Shown: positions 1 to 8,899, numbered from the stretch's first letter. The stretch is DNA of 64,000 nt from Paraburkholderia phytofirmans OLGA172 (GCF_001634365.1 NZ_CP014578.1:992001-1056000), one strand, 5' to 3'. The notes: generated from the letters alone by a model not told the origin. Made by a program: numbers and translations.

Positions 1-426
1 GCGAAGTCCATCTGCTTCGCCCATCAGGTCTTTAACGGCAGCGCGTCAGCTTTCTGAATGGCTATACGGGTTTCCCTGGCCGTGCCGTTGCCGCGGCGTA
101 CGCTGCAATTTGCTGCTATTTGGTGTGAAAGGTTGTGCCTGAAACATAGGATGGTGTAGTGTCGTGCCGTCCAAAACAAGGAATGCCCGCCAGCCTTCGG
201 GCGGCGCCCGCGGCGACAGGAGCCCGGCTTGACGGTTGTGGTCCCGGGCGGCTGCCCACGGCCATGTCCGTCGCCGGTCCACGTGTCTCCAACGCTAACG
301 ATTTACCGCGCACTTGCGTTTTGTCATGCCTGATTTCCGCTTTCCGGACCGATCTTCAGATTGCCGCGTTAAAGCCGCGGCCTCCTTTGTGCATTTGAAC
401 ACTTGTAACAGCGGGGAGCGCGCCTG
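1..426. other. intergenic leader region, no supported gene
   Basis: No convincing gene is seen. The first 57 bases read open on the plus strand and end in TGA, so they could be the tail of a gene that starts outside the window, but 18 codons are too few to judge. A short imperfect hairpin (CCGCG...CGCGG) lies near 371-387, and a GGGGAG ribosome-binding site precedes the ABC permease start at 427. Small ORFs on both strands here look like chance frames of GC-rich DNA. Confidence 0.4.
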
Positions 427-2178
427 ATGGACTTCAGTTTCGACCTGAAACGCACCGCCAATGCTTCGGCGTGGCGATTGCTGCCTAACGGCTGGGATTT
501 CGTCGCCTTCCCGTTGATCATCTGCGTGATCGCGATGGCTGCAATTGGCTTTCATCAGACGCTGGCGCCGATGTCGACGTTGAAGACCCAGGTCATCTCG
601 CTCGACCCGTCGAACCTGCCTGAATATGCAATGCGCACGACGCTGCGCATGCTCGCGGCGATGGTGGCGTCGCTGACCTTTACGCTGATTTACGGCACGC
701 TTGCCGCGAAGAGCCGCCGTGCGGGCCTCGTGCTGGTGCCGATTCTCGACATCCTGCAGTCGGTGCCGGTGCTGGGCTACATTTCGTTTACGGTCACGTT
801 TTTCCTCGCGTTGTTCCCGGGGCGCGTGCTGGGTGCGGAGCTTGCGGCGATCTTCGCGATCTTCACGAGCCAGGCGTGGAACATGACCTTCAGTTTCTAC
901 CAGTCGCTGCGCACGGTGCCGCGCGATCTGGATGAAGTCTCGCGGGGTTTCCATCTGACGGGATGGCAGCGCTTCTGGAAGCTCGAAGTGCCATTCTCGA
1001 TGCCCGGCCTCATCTGGAACATGATGATGTCGATGTCGGGCGGCTGGTTCTTCGTGGTGGCCTCCGAAGCCATCACGGTGGGCAACAACACGATCACCCT
1101 GCCGGGGATCGGCGCGTATCTGGCGCAGGCGATCTCCGACAAGAACATGCACGCGATCGGCTGGGTGATTCTGGCGATGACGGTCGTGATCCTGGCCTAC
1201 GACCAGTTCCTGTTCCGTCCGCTCGTCGCATGGGCGGACAAGTTCCGTATGGAAACGACCAGCTCCGGCAATGCCCCGGAGTCGTGGCTGCTCGACCTGA
1301 TCCGCCGGACCCGCCTGATTCACCGCCTGCTCGTGCCGATGGGCTGGATCTTCGCGAACGCCGCACGCGTGCCGATGCGTCTGCCGGCATTCGACCGCGT
1401 TCGCTTCGCGATTCCGCAGCGCGAGAAATCGTCGCGCGTGGGCGACATTGTGTGGGGGATCCTGGTGATCCTCCTTACCGTGTATGTGGTCTATCGTGTC
1501 GTGGCTTACGTGCGCACCGGCGTGACGCTCGACGAAGTGGGCCACGTGCTCGTGCTGGGCCTCATCACACTGCTGCGCGTGGCGCTGCTGATTGCGATGT
1601 CGTCGCTGATCTGGGTGCCGCTCGGCGTGCTGATCGGACTGCGTCCGGCGCTCGCCGAGAAGATCCAGCCGCTCGCGCAGTTTCTGGCCGCGTTCCCGGC
1701 CAACCTGCTGTTCCCGGTATTCGTGATCGTGATCGTGCGCTTTCACCTGAACCCGGACATCTGGCTGTCGCCGCTGATCGTGCTCGGCACCCAGTGGTAT
1801 ATCCTGTTCAATGTGATTGCGGGCGCCAGTTCCTACCCGAACGACTACCGCGAAGCGGCCACCAACTTCGGCATCCGCGGCTGGCAGTGGTGGCGCAGGG
1901 CGATGCTGCCGGGGATCTTCCCCTACTACGTGACGGGCGCGATTACCGCTTCCGGTGGCGCGTGGAACGCGAGTATCGTCGCCGAGTTCGTCCAGTGGGG
2001 CGATACCAAAGTCGTCGCACACGGTCTGGGCTCATACATCGCGCAGACGACCGCCGCGGGCGATTTTCCGAAGATCATTCTCGGCATTGCCGTGATGTCC
2101 CTCTTTGTGACCTTGTTCAACCGCCTGCTGTGGCGTCCGATGTACGCCTATGCCGAGTCCAAGCTTCGGCTCGATTGA
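427..2178 (+). CDS. ABC transporter permease, fused double-domain (NitT/TauT type)
   Basis: This 583-residue inner-membrane protein carries two copies of the binding-protein-dependent permease domain, roughly residues 30-275 and 330-580. Each half has several hydrophobic spans and an EAA-type cytoplasmic loop: one around 'DEVSRGFHLTGWQRF' and one around 'REAATNFGIRGWQWW'. The loops dock onto the ATPase. Most importers of this family use a homodimer of a single-domain permease, so this is a head-to-tail fusion. The ATPase gene starts 23 bases downstream, so the two form an operon. No substrate-binding protein is encoded next to them, and the substrate (nitrate, sulfonate, taurine or another small anion) cannot be read from the sequence. 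Confidence 0.9.
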   Translation: MDFSFDLKRTANASAWRLLPNGWDFVAFPLIICVIAMAAIGFHQTLAPMSTLKTQVISLDPSNLPEYAMRTTLRMLAAMVASLTFTLIYGTLAAKSRRAGLVLVPILDILQSVPVLGYISFTVTFFLALFPGRVLGAELAAIFAIFTSQAWNMTFSFYQSLRTVPRDLDEVSRGFHLTGWQRFWKLEVPFSMPGLIWNMMMSMSGGWFFVVASEAITVGNNTITLPGIGAYLAQAISDKNMHAIGWVILAMTVVILAYDQFLFRPLVAWADKFRMETTSSGNAPESWLLDLIRRTRLIHRLLVPMGWIFANAARVPMRLPAFDRVRFAIPQREKSSRVGDIVWGILVILLTVYVVYRVVAYVRTGVTLDEVGHVLVLGLITLLRVALLIAMSSLIWVPLGVLIGLRPALAEKIQPLAQFLAAFPANLLFPVFVIVIVRFHLNPDIWLSPLIVLGTQWYILFNVIAGASSYPNDYREAATNFGIRGWQWWRRAMLPGIFPYYVTGAITASGGAWNASIVAEFVQWGDTKVVAHGLGSYIAQTTAAGDFPKIILGIAVMSLFVTLFNRLLWRPMYAYAESKLRLD

Positions 2179-2201
2179 CAGTAAATTTAAGGCAAAACGC
2201 G

Positions 2202-3548
2202 ATGCAAAATCCTAAAGCTGCCGTAACCGCCGCGCCGGTCCAGACGCCGCCGATGCCTCCGCGCCTGGGCGAGGAGATTCTGTGCGTCAAGGACGTGTGC
2301 AGAGGGTTCAACAAGACTCAAGGTGAGTTGCTCGTCCTCGACGATGTGAACCTGTCGCTGCGCGAAGGCGAGATCGTCGGCATGCTGGGCCGTTCGGGAT
2401 CCGGCAAGTCGACCCTGTTGCGCATTATCGCCGGCCTGATCGAGCCGACCGACGGCGAAGTGACGTATATGAGCAAGCCGCTCGCCGGCCCGGCGAAGGG
2501 CGTCGCGATGGTGTTCCAGACCTTCGCGCTGTTCCCATGGCTGACCGTGCTGCAGAACGTGGAAGCGGGCCTCGAAGCGCAAGGCGTGGGTGCGCGCGAG
2601 CGCCGCGAGCGCGCGTTGGCCGCGATCGACCTGATCGGTCTCGACGGTTTTGAAAACGCGTATCCGCGCGAATTGTCGGGCGGCATGCGTCAGCGCGTCG
2701 GCTTTGCGCGCGCGCTGGTGGTCGATCCGACGCTGCTGCTGATGGACGAGCCGTTTTCCGCACTCGACGTGCTGACCGCCGAAACGTTGCGTACCGACCT
2801 GCTCGACCTGTGGACGCAAGGCCGCATGCCGATCAAATCGGTGCTGATCGTCACGCACAACATCGAGGAAGCGGTGTTCATGTGCGACCGCATTCTGGTG
2901 CTGTCGTCGAACCCGGGCCGCGTAATCGCCGAGATCAAGGTGCCGTTCAAGCATCCGCGCAACCGGCTGGATCCGGCGTTCCGCCGTCTGGTCGACGAGA
3001 TCTACGCAAAGATGACCGCGCGCCAGACCGGCGAAGCGACCAAGAAGGGGCTCGAACTCGGCAGCTGGCTGCCGCATGTGTCGACCAACCTGATGGCCGG
3101 TCTGATCGAAACGCTGGCCGCTGCGCCGTACCACGGCCGCGCCGACATGCCGGAAATCGCCCGCTCGCTGCATCTGGAGGTGGACGATCTGTTCCCGGTT
3201 GCCGAAGTGCTGCAGCACCTGGGTTTCGCCGACGTGCGCGAAGGCGATATTTTCCTGACGCCGCCGGCGCGCGTGTTCTCTGAATTCGGCACGCAGGAAC
3301 GCAAGATGATGTTCGCCGAGCACCTGCTGCGCCATGTGCCGTTGGCCGCGCGGATCAAGAAGGTGTTGAACGAGCGCCCGGGGCATCGTGCGCCACGCGT
3401 GCGCTTCGAGCAGGAACTGGAAGATTTCTTGTCGGACAGCGCGGCGGAAGAGACGCTCGACGCAGTGATCAACTGGGGCCGTTATGGCGAGATCTTCTCG
3501 TACAACGACCAGACGGAAATTTTCAGTCTGGAAGACGTGGAGTCTTAA
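2202..3548 (+). CDS. ABC transporter ATP-binding protein with C-terminal AAA-associated domain
   Basis: This 448-residue protein is the energy-coupling subunit of the importer whose permease lies just upstream. Residues 25-280 are a standard ABC ATPase: Walker A GRSGSGKST (63-71), Q-loop VFQTFALFPW, signature LSGGMRQRV, Walker B LLLMDEP and switch histidine VTHN. The remaining 150 or so residues match the AAA-associated C-terminal domain found on a subset of nitrate/sulfonate/taurine ATPases, whose role is unknown and presumably regulatory. I chose the ATG at 2202. The frame stays open far upstream only because it overlaps the permease gene in another phase. The gene ends just before a strong terminator. 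Confidence 0.92.
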   Translation: MQNPKAAVTAAPVQTPPMPPRLGEEILCVKDVCRGFNKTQGELLVLDDVNLSLREGEIVGMLGRSGSGKSTLLRIIAGLIEPTDGEVTYMSKPLAGPAKGVAMVFQTFALFPWLTVLQNVEAGLEAQGVGARERRERALAAIDLIGLDGFENAYPRELSGGMRQRVGFARALVVDPTLLLMDEPFSALDVLTAETLRTDLLDLWTQGRMPIKSVLIVTHNIEEAVFMCDRILVLSSNPGRVIAEIKVPFKHPRNRLDPAFRRLVDEIYAKMTARQTGEATKKGLELGSWLPHVSTNLMAGLIETLAAAPYHGRADMPEIARSLHLEVDDLFPVAEVLQHLGFADVREGDIFLTPPARVFSEFGTQERKMMFAEHLLRHVPLAARIKKVLNERPGHRAPRVRFEQELEDFLSDSAAEETLDAVINWGRYGEIFSYNDQTEIFSLEDVES

Positions 3549-3578
3549 ACCTGGTCGAGTCGATTCAGACGCTTCAGG

Positions 3579-3616
3579 CAAAAAAAGCGGCACGGGAGAT
3601 CCTGCCGCTTTTTTTA
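3579..3616. terminator. bidirectional Rho-independent terminator
   Basis: An A-tract, the stem AAAGCGGCA / TGCCGCTTT with a ten-base loop, and a T-tract follow the ABC ATPase gene. Because both A- and T-tracts flank the stem, it can also serve the convergent minus-strand lipoprotein gene, whose TAA stop overlaps the T-tract. Confidence 0.88.
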
Positions 3617-4135
3617 TTGCAGAGCGCCCCAGCGCTCGACTGCCGGTTCCGCCGACGCCCACTTCCAGCCTTTGTCCTGCAGGCACGCGCTCGCCGTGTA
3701 CCAGTCTTCGTGCGCATTCGGGCCGTCGCCGTCCTGAACCGAGAACACGAAATCCTTGCACAGCGCGAGTGCCGAACTGAACGCGCGCGTCACGCGCACC
3801 TGGCCGTGGCCGTTTTCGATCGGCAGCGTGTGTTTGACCGCCCAGGGCCGCGTCTCGCCAACCGGCATCGCACCCGCCAGCGCGGCGATCATGTTCTGCT
3901 GATCGGTGTGCATGGTGCGCATATAGCGGCCGACGGCTTCGTCGGTCGCGGCCTGCACGGCGATACCGACGCCAATGCCGACTGCCGGGTTGGAAGTCAC
4001 GAGGCCCGACGCGATACCGGCTGCGGCGCCGCTTGCCGCGCCGACCGACGAGCAGCCGCTCGTCAGCAGACTGGCGCCGACGCAGATCGCACCGGCCAGC
4101 ACGAGCCGCAGACGTGGAAGCGACCGCGCCCTCAT
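3614..4135 (-). CDS. putative lipoprotein, tandem paralogue (downstream copy)
   Basis: This 173-residue protein has an N-terminal hydrophobic segment ending in a lipobox-like LLTSGCSS, so it is probably exported and lipid-anchored. A Gly/Ala-rich stretch (GAASGAAAGIASG) resembles a glycine-zipper-like membrane segment. A globular C-terminal half follows and ends in WASAEPAVERWGALQ. The upstream gene encodes a paralogue with nearly the same ending (WASAEPATERWGALQ). The ATG at 4135 overlaps the upstream TGA as ATGA, which indicates translational coupling and decides the start against a longer in-frame option. I do not recognise a named family or function. Confidence 0.75.
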   Translation of the reverse strand: MRARSLPRLRLVLAGAICVGASLLTSGCSSVGAASGAAAGIASGLVTSNPAVGIGVGIAVQAATDEAVGRYMRTMHTDQQNMIAALAGAMPVGETRPWAVKHTLPIENGHGQVRVTRAFSSALALCKDFVFSVQDGDGPNAHEDWYTASACLQDKGWKWASAEPAVERWGALQ

Positions 4136-4728
4136 TGCAGCGCGCCCCAGCGTTCGGTAGCGGGTTCGGCCGACGCCCATTTCCAGTTGTCGCCGTCACG
4201 GCAGATCGACGCGACGTAGAACGCGCTGCTTGCCGGCACATTCCTGGTGGCGGTCTGATCGACCGAGAAGACGATTTCCTTGCAGTCGAGCGCACCGGCG
4301 CTGATCGTGCGGCTGACGGTGACGCGGCCGTGCTCGTCGTCTTCGATCGGCACCGAGTGGGTCACGCTCCAGGCTGCGATTGCGCCGACGTCGAGCGGTC
4401 CGGCGATTTTGGCGATACCGTCCTGCGTATTCTTGTGGACCACGCGCTCCGAGTACTGCACGCCGGCGCGCGCGGCGGCCACTGCGCCGAGACCGATGCC
4501 GGTCGCGACGGCCGCATTGCTGGTGACTTTGGCTGCGAGCGCGGCGCCTGCGATACCCGCGCCGGCGGTGGCGCCTTCCGAATAGAGCGAGCTGCATCCG
4601 CTTAACGCCGACGTGATCGCCACTGCCAATGCGGCGAGCGCCGCTGCATTCGGCCGTGCGCATTTGGCTGCCTTAGACGCTTTGGCTGTTTGTTTTGCCC
4701 AATCGGCCCAGACCTTACTTTTTTGCAT
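4132..4728 (-). CDS. putative lipoprotein, tandem paralogue (upstream copy)
   Basis: This 198-residue protein has a long basic N-terminus and then a hydrophobic segment with the lipobox-like SALSGCSS near residue 45. An Ala/Gly-rich stretch (GAGIAGAALAAKV) follows, then a soluble domain with two or three cysteines and the terminal WASAEPATERWGALQ. It is the first gene of a two-gene unit with its paralogue, joined by an ATGA overlap. The pair looks like a recent tandem duplication that has diverged in the middle but kept both ends. The unusually long pre-lipobox region suggests that the true start could be an internal codon. The function is unknown. Confidence 0.72.
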   Translation of the reverse strand: MQKSKVWADWAKQTAKASKAAKCARPNAAALAALAVAITSALSGCSSLYSEGATAGAGIAGAALAAKVTSNAAVATGIGLGAVAAARAGVQYSERVVHKNTQDGIAKIAGPLDVGAIAAWSVTHSVPIEDDEHGRVTVSRTISAGALDCKEIVFSVDQTATRNVPASSAFYVASICRDGDNWKWASAEPATERWGALQ

Positions 4729-5119
4729 TTCCCTGTCTCTGCTCCTGCAAGCGCCTTTCGCTCAGGCACCGTTGACACATGTGAAGCACGTGAGTGAAAT
4801 GATGTGTGAGCGAAAGGCACGTCTTTCTCATCGTTGCACCGTGCGCTGCCGCATTTTGCAGGATGCCATTTGTAATTGGCAGTGGGAAAGTGCAAGCAAT
4901 TGCAAAAGATGATGCGAGTCAAATCGCTTTCTGGTGAGAGGAAGCCGATTTGATTGGTGGTGCGAACGGATTAATTATGAGATGACAGGTGTGCAGAAAG
5001 GGCGGTTTCGGCAGAGAGGGAAGCACAACAAGCGCACGAGGAGGGCGCAAAAGAGCAGACGGCCAGTACCCAGAAAACACGCGCTCACGCGAACGAACCG
5101 CATGAGCGCCAGGCACGGC
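4729..5119. other. intergenic region between lipoprotein pair and sigma-54 activator
   Basis: This 391-base stretch holds the upstream region of the lipoprotein pair and the 3' flank of the minus-strand sigma-54 activator. I see no convincing ORF, tRNA or GGCA-N6-TTGC site in it. It is slightly more AT-rich than its surroundings around 4850-4980. Confidence 0.4.
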
Positions 5120-6163
5120 TTACTGCTCGGTTTCTTCTTCCGCGCCTTCGTCGCCGTACAAGCTCAAGCGGTTGTAGAGCGTTTTCAGACTCACGCCGAG
5201 CGCTTTGGCGGCGCGCCGCTTGTCGCCGCCGCAATACTTGAGCGTGCCGAGAATGATCTGCTTTTGCGCATCGGCGAGCGGGGTGCCGATCCACACGCTC
5301 ATCGCGTCGCCCTGCGTCACCGGCTTTTTCACGCGCGAGGCGAGATGCGGATGCGGCAACTCGACCGTTTTCTCCGCGAGAATGAACGCGCGATACACCG
5401 CGTTCTTCAACTCGCGCACGTTGCCCGGCCACGACCAGGTCCGCAGGGTTTCGATCGACCGTTTGCTGAAGCTCTTGCTCGTGCTTTCCTGCTGATTCAG
5501 TAAGGCAAGGAAGTGTTGCGCGAGCAGTTCGCGATCGCTCTCGCGCTCGCGCAACGGCGGCGCGCGCAACGGAAAAACCGCGAGCCGGTACATCAGGTCT
5601 TCGCGCAGACCGTTTTCTTTCACCGCTACCGCGGGGTCGCGATTGGTCGCCGCGATCACGCGCACGTCGCCGCTAATCAGTTCGTTGCCGCCGACGCGAA
5701 AAAACGTGCCGGTCTCGAGCGCGCGCAAGAGTTTGACCTGGCGCACCGGCGCCATTTCAGTGATTTCGTCGAGGAACAGCGTGCCGCCGTTCGCATGTTC
5801 GAAGTAGCCGACGCGGCCTTGAACCGCACCGGTGAAGCTGCCTTTTTCGTGGCCGAACAATTCGGCTTCGATGAGTTCGTCGGGAATCGCGCCGCAGTTC
5901 ACGGCGACAAACGGGGCGTCCTTGCGGCTGCTTTGATCGTGGATCGTGCGGGCAATCAGTTCCTTGCCGGTGCCGGATTCGCCGATGATCAGCGCGGTCG
6001 CGTCGGTGCCGGCGACGCGTTCGATCTGTTCGTACAGATCGAGCATCACCGGCGACGAGCCATACAGCAGCCCATACGATTTCAGTCCCGCGACGCCGTC
6101 CGCGACGCGCTGCTTCGTCTGTGCGGCGGAGACGGCGGCCGGGTCCAGATCGATTGACGCCAT
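5120..6163 (-). CDS. sigma-54-dependent transcriptional activator lacking a receiver domain
   Basis: This 347-residue bacterial enhancer-binding protein consists of a short N-terminus (about 30 residues), an AAA+ domain and a Fis-type helix-turn-helix. Walker A GESGTGKE is at 61-68, the sigma-54-contacting loop GSFTGA at 108-113, and LFLDEI Walker B follows. The C-terminal DNA-binding helix reads SLKTLYNRL, identical to that of the second activator at 7499-8899. I chose the ATG at 6163 because the upstream extension has no domain and is poorly conserved in character. With no receiver or sensor domain, activity is probably set by abundance or by a partner, as in PspF. A sigma-54 site at 6386 faces away from it toward the DUF883 operon. 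Confidence 0.9.
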   Translation of the reverse strand: MASIDLDPAAVSAAQTKQRVADGVAGLKSYGLLYGSSPVMLDLYEQIERVAGTDATALIIGESGTGKELIARTIHDQSSRKDAPFVAVNCGAIPDELIEAELFGHEKGSFTGAVQGRVGYFEHANGGTLFLDEITEMAPVRQVKLLRALETGTFFRVGGNELISGDVRVIAATNRDPAVAVKENGLREDLMYRLAVFPLRAPPLRERESDRELLAQHFLALLNQQESTSKSFSKRSIETLRTWSWPGNVRELKNAVYRAFILAEKTVELPHPHLASRVKKPVTQGDAMSVWIGTPLADAQKQIILGTLKYCGGDKRRAAKALGVSLKTLYNRLSLYGDEGAEEETEQ

Positions 6164-6385
6164 AAACGGGGTCCTGTGCAAATGGGGTTCGGTGTTGCGA
6201 CGCGCAGAGTTTGAAGCCTTTGGCGCAAGACGGACCAGTGCGGTCACTATCTCACAAAAATTCGATTTAACCACTTTGACACCGCTTCCGGCAATTCATG
6301 TGACGGTCGGCGAAATAGGCCGCCGCACGCCTGGCCGAAAGTGCCCGAGCCCGTGGCGGTGCCGAATGAGACTGGCAAATATATC

Positions 6386-6400
6386 GGGCACGGCGTTTGC
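6386..6400 (+). promoter_or_regulatory. candidate sigma-54 (-24/-12) promoter of DUF883 operon
   Basis: GGGCACGGCGTTTGC has GG and GC separated by exactly ten bases and matches TGGCACG-N4-TTGC at all but the first base. It predicts a start about 130 bases before the ATG at 6542, and it lies in the divergent region next to a sigma-54 activator gene. Confidence 0.6.
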
Positions 6401-6541
6401 GGAGCGGTTCCGACATGAATGTGCTCTTGAGCGACGCTGTTCAAAGCGCGCCGGCGGCGGATGCGGTTCTCCGATCGTTCGCCATGCGCCGGAAACAAGG
6501 CGCAATCAAGATGCCAACGCCGAACTCAGATACAGGAGTGA

Positions 6542-6862
6542 ATGATGACTGACACCAGGCAACAGCTCGCACTCGGCGGGCAGAAGATGGTCGAGGATCT
6601 GAGAGTGCTGCTGACGGACTCCGAAGAGATGCTGCGGCTTGCCGCCAACGTGCCGGGCGAGGGCGTCGATGCGCTGCGCGAGCGCTTGGGGGCGCATGTC
6701 CAAACGCTGCAATCCGCGCTCGGCGATGCACAACAGAACGCGCAGCGCCGCTATCGGGCCGCGACCGTCAATACCGAACGCTATGTGCGGCACAACCCGT
6801 GGCGCTCGATCGGCATTGCCGCGGGCGCCGGCTTCCTGCTTGGCGTTCTCAGCGCGCGCTAA
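6542..6862 (+). CDS. DUF883/ElaB-YqjD-like membrane-anchored protein
   Basis: This 106-residue protein has an amphipathic, charged helical N-terminal part and a single C-terminal transmembrane helix containing the family's Gly/Ala-rich PWRSIGIAAGAGFLLGVLSA. ElaB/YqjD/YgaM proteins in enterics are stationary-phase, inner-membrane-anchored ribosome-binding proteins, and by homology this one may tether or quiet ribosomes under stress. An AGGAG site precedes the start; two adjacent ATGs leave one residue of ambiguity. It is the first gene of a short unit with the next ORF and sits behind a good sigma-54 site, which fits stress- or starvation-induced expression. Confidence 0.85.
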   Translation: MMTDTRQQLALGGQKMVEDLRVLLTDSEEMLRLAANVPGEGVDALRERLGAHVQTLQSALGDAQQNAQRRYRAATVNTERYVRHNPWRSIGIAAGAGFLLGVLSAR

Positions 6863-6910
6863 CGCGCAGTGTGCGACGCCGATCCGCTTGACGATAACAA
6901 GGAGTTCACG

Positions 6911-7189
6911 ATGGGACGACCCAAAATTGGCATCTTCGGCGCGCTGATGGCTCTCGGCGGCTTTCTGGCCGTGCGCCACGTGCAACGAAACCGTGCCGCG
7001 CAGGCTCCGGCGGCGCGTGAATTGAGCCGCTGGGAAGGCGAGGGCGGCACGGTGATGGCGCCGGCTACGCCGTCCGGCGGCGTGACCGCGGCGAGTGCTG
7101 GCCCGTCTGCGCCAGACATCGCACATGGTGCAAATGGCTCGGCGCAACCAAACGGCGAAGGCGACGCATGGCCGTTTCCGCGTAGCTGA
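6911..7189 (+). CDS. small membrane protein of unknown function
   Basis: This 92-residue protein starts 48 bases after the DUF883 gene, with AAGGAG well placed before the ATG. The N-terminus has one short hydrophobic segment (GIFGALMALGGFLAV). The rest is a polar tail rich in Ala, Gly, Pro and Ser that is probably disordered. It likely belongs to the same sigma-54-controlled transcript. I do not recognise a named family; small 'GRPKIG...' proteins following DUF883 genes occur in related bacteria, but that is recollection, not something shown here. Confidence 0.65.
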   Translation: MGRPKIGIFGALMALGGFLAVRHVQRNRAAQAPAARELSRWEGEGGTVMAPATPSGGVTAASAGPSAPDIAHGANGSAQPNGEGDAWPFPRS

Positions 7190-7259
7190 GGGCTCAATGG
7201 TGACCTTGCGTGCGCCGCTGCGCCGGCGTGCCGCTTCGAGAAGCGGCGCCTGGCGTCCC

Positions 7260-7290
7260 TTGCAAGTTTATCTCGATAAAGCCGTATAAT
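7260..7290 (+). promoter_or_regulatory. possible sigma-70-type promoter upstream of NtrC-like regulator
   Basis: A perfect TATAAT (7285-7290) lies 19 bases after TTGCAA (7260-7265), about 200 bases before the response-regulator start. The spacer is longer than the ideal 17. The rest of the 7190-7498 gap shows no ORF. Confidence 0.4.
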
Positions 7291-7498
7291 AGGCAAATAG
7301 ACAACAATGTCGCGCAATTACGGGGAATTTTGCCGTTGATTGTTGCGATATTGAATCAAGTCAGGCGCTCGGCGCTGCCGTGGAACGTTAGCGTGTGCTC
7401 ACGTCAGGGCGCGCGCGACGCATCGGTAAGCCGCCGGCGGGCAGTTCAGCATGCGCTTTGCATGTCCCCCATTCACGCTTTCGGGCTTTCGAGACGCG

Positions 7499-8899
7499 AT
7501 GCCACACGTACTGATTGTCGATGACGATGCCGGTACCCGCGAGGCGCTTTCCGCCATCATCGGGGAAGACGGTCTGACGACCGCCACTGCGGGCGATTTG
7601 CGCGAAGCGCGCATTCAACTGGTCCGGCAGATGCCGGATGTCGTCTTTACCGACCTGAAGCTGCCCGACGGCAGTGGAGTCGATCTGTTTGAAGATCTCG
7701 ATCCGCGCTCCGGCGTGGAGGTGATTGTGATTACTGGCCACGCCACGGTGGAGTCGGCGGTCAACGCGCTGAAGATGGGCGCCACCGACTACCTGGTGAA
7801 GCCGATCAACATGCAGCGCGTGAAGGCGATCCTGTCGCGCTTGCCGCGCGCCGGCGACCTGAAGGCGGAAATCGGCACCTTGCGCGGCGAGTTGCGCCGC
7901 ATGGGCCGCTTCGGTTTGATGCTCGGCAATTCACCGGCCATGCAGGAGGTCTACGACCAGATCGGCCGCGTCGCACCGACGGCCGCCTCGGTCATGCTGA
8001 TGGGCGAGTCGGGCACCGGCAAGGAAGTGGCCGCACAGACGCTGCATCAGCTCAGCTTGCGCCGCAAGCACGCGTTTCTCGCGGTGAACTGCGGCGCGAT
8101 CTCGCCGAACCTGATCGAATCGGAAATGTTCGGCCACGAGCGTGGCTCGTTCACCGGCGCGGACCGCCAGCACAAAGGCTATTTCGAACGCGCGAACGGC
8201 GGCACCCTGTTCCTCGACGAAATCACCGAAATGCCGATCGAGTTGCAGGTGAAACTGCTGCGCGTGCTGGAAACCGGCATGTTCATGCGGGTTGGCACGA
8301 CCCGGGAAATCGAAACGGACGTGCGCCTGATTGCGGCGACCAATCGCGATCCTGAGCAGGCGGTACTGGAAGGCAAGTTGCGGCTCGACCTGTACCACCG
8401 CCTGAACGTATTTCCGATCAGCCTGCCGCCGCTGCGCGAGCGGGGTAAGGACGTCGAGTTGCTCGCGCAGGCGTTCCTCGACGAGCTCAACGAGCGTCAC
8501 AGCACGAAGAAGCATTTCCCGCCTGCAGTGAAGGACATGTTGATGTCATATCCGTGGCCGGGTAATGTGCGCGAGCTGAAGAACTATGTGCAGCGTGCGC
8601 ACATCATGTCGGGTGCGGATTCGGATAGCACGGCAGCGGTGCCGCTGCAGATCACGTTGTCGAAGCCTGCCGCCGGCACGGCGATTACGATTCCGTTTGG
8701 CACCTCGCTTGCCGAAGCGGATCGGCAGTTGATTCTGGCTACGCTCGAGCAATGTGGCGGTGTGAAGACGCGGGCTGCTGAGATTCTTGGGATTAGTTTG
8801 AAGACGCTTTATAACCGTCTTGTTGAGTATGGCAATGATGCGCGCGATGAGGGTGATGTTGCTGATGAGTCGCGGGCTTTGAGGGGAGCGGATGTTTGA
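7499..8899 (+). CDS. NtrC-family sigma-54 response regulator (REC-AAA+-Fis HTH)
   Basis: This 466-residue activator has a receiver domain at 1-115 with the acidic pair DDD near residue 8, the phosphoacceptor Asp52 (VVFTDLKLPD), Thr79 and Lys101. The AAA+ domain (about 140-370) has Walker A GESGTGKE (169-176) and GSFTGA (216-221). The Fis-type HTH contains SLKTLYNRL, the same recognition helix as in the receiver-less activator at 5120-6163. It should drive sigma-54 promoters after phosphorylation by a histidine kinase, but no kinase gene is adjacent, so it is an orphan regulator. The ATG at 7499 gives the canonical receiver N-terminus MPHVLIVDDD. Confidence 0.93.
   Translation: MPHVLIVDDDAGTREALSAIIGEDGLTTATAGDLREARIQLVRQMPDVVFTDLKLPDGSGVDLFEDLDPRSGVEVIVITGHATVESAVNALKMGATDYLVKPINMQRVKAILSRLPRAGDLKAEIGTLRGELRRMGRFGLMLGNSPAMQEVYDQIGRVAPTAASVMLMGESGTGKEVAAQTLHQLSLRRKHAFLAVNCGAISPNLIESEMFGHERGSFTGADRQHKGYFERANGGTLFLDEITEMPIELQVKLLRVLETGMFMRVGTTREIETDVRLIAATNRDPEQAVLEGKLRLDLYHRLNVFPISLPPLRERGKDVELLAQAFLDELNERHSTKKHFPPAVKDMLMSYPWPGNVRELKNYVQRAHIMSGADSDSTAAVPLQITLSKPAAGTAITIPFGTSLAEADRQLILATLEQCGGVKTRAAEILGISLKTLYNRLVEYGNDARDEGDVADESRALRGADV

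Noticed and set aside
295..2022. 575-residue minus-strand ORF opposite the ABC permease
   Set aside because: It is rich in His, Arg and Gln with no domain, the usual mirror of a GC-rich membrane-protein gene; the plus-strand permease has clear motifs.
963..2201. Long N-terminal extension of the ABC ATPase
   Set aside because: It overlaps the permease in another phase and is Arg/Asp-rich nonsense; the domain begins after the ATG at 2202.
2187..4295. 702-residue minus-strand ORF opposite the ABC ATPase
   Set aside because: Low-complexity Arg/His/Gln composition; the opposite frame has intact Walker motifs.
7252..7263. Possible sigma-54 site TGGCGTCCCTTGC upstream of the NtrC-like gene
   Set aside because: GG and GC are eight, not ten, bases apart, a spacing sigma-54 does not tolerate.
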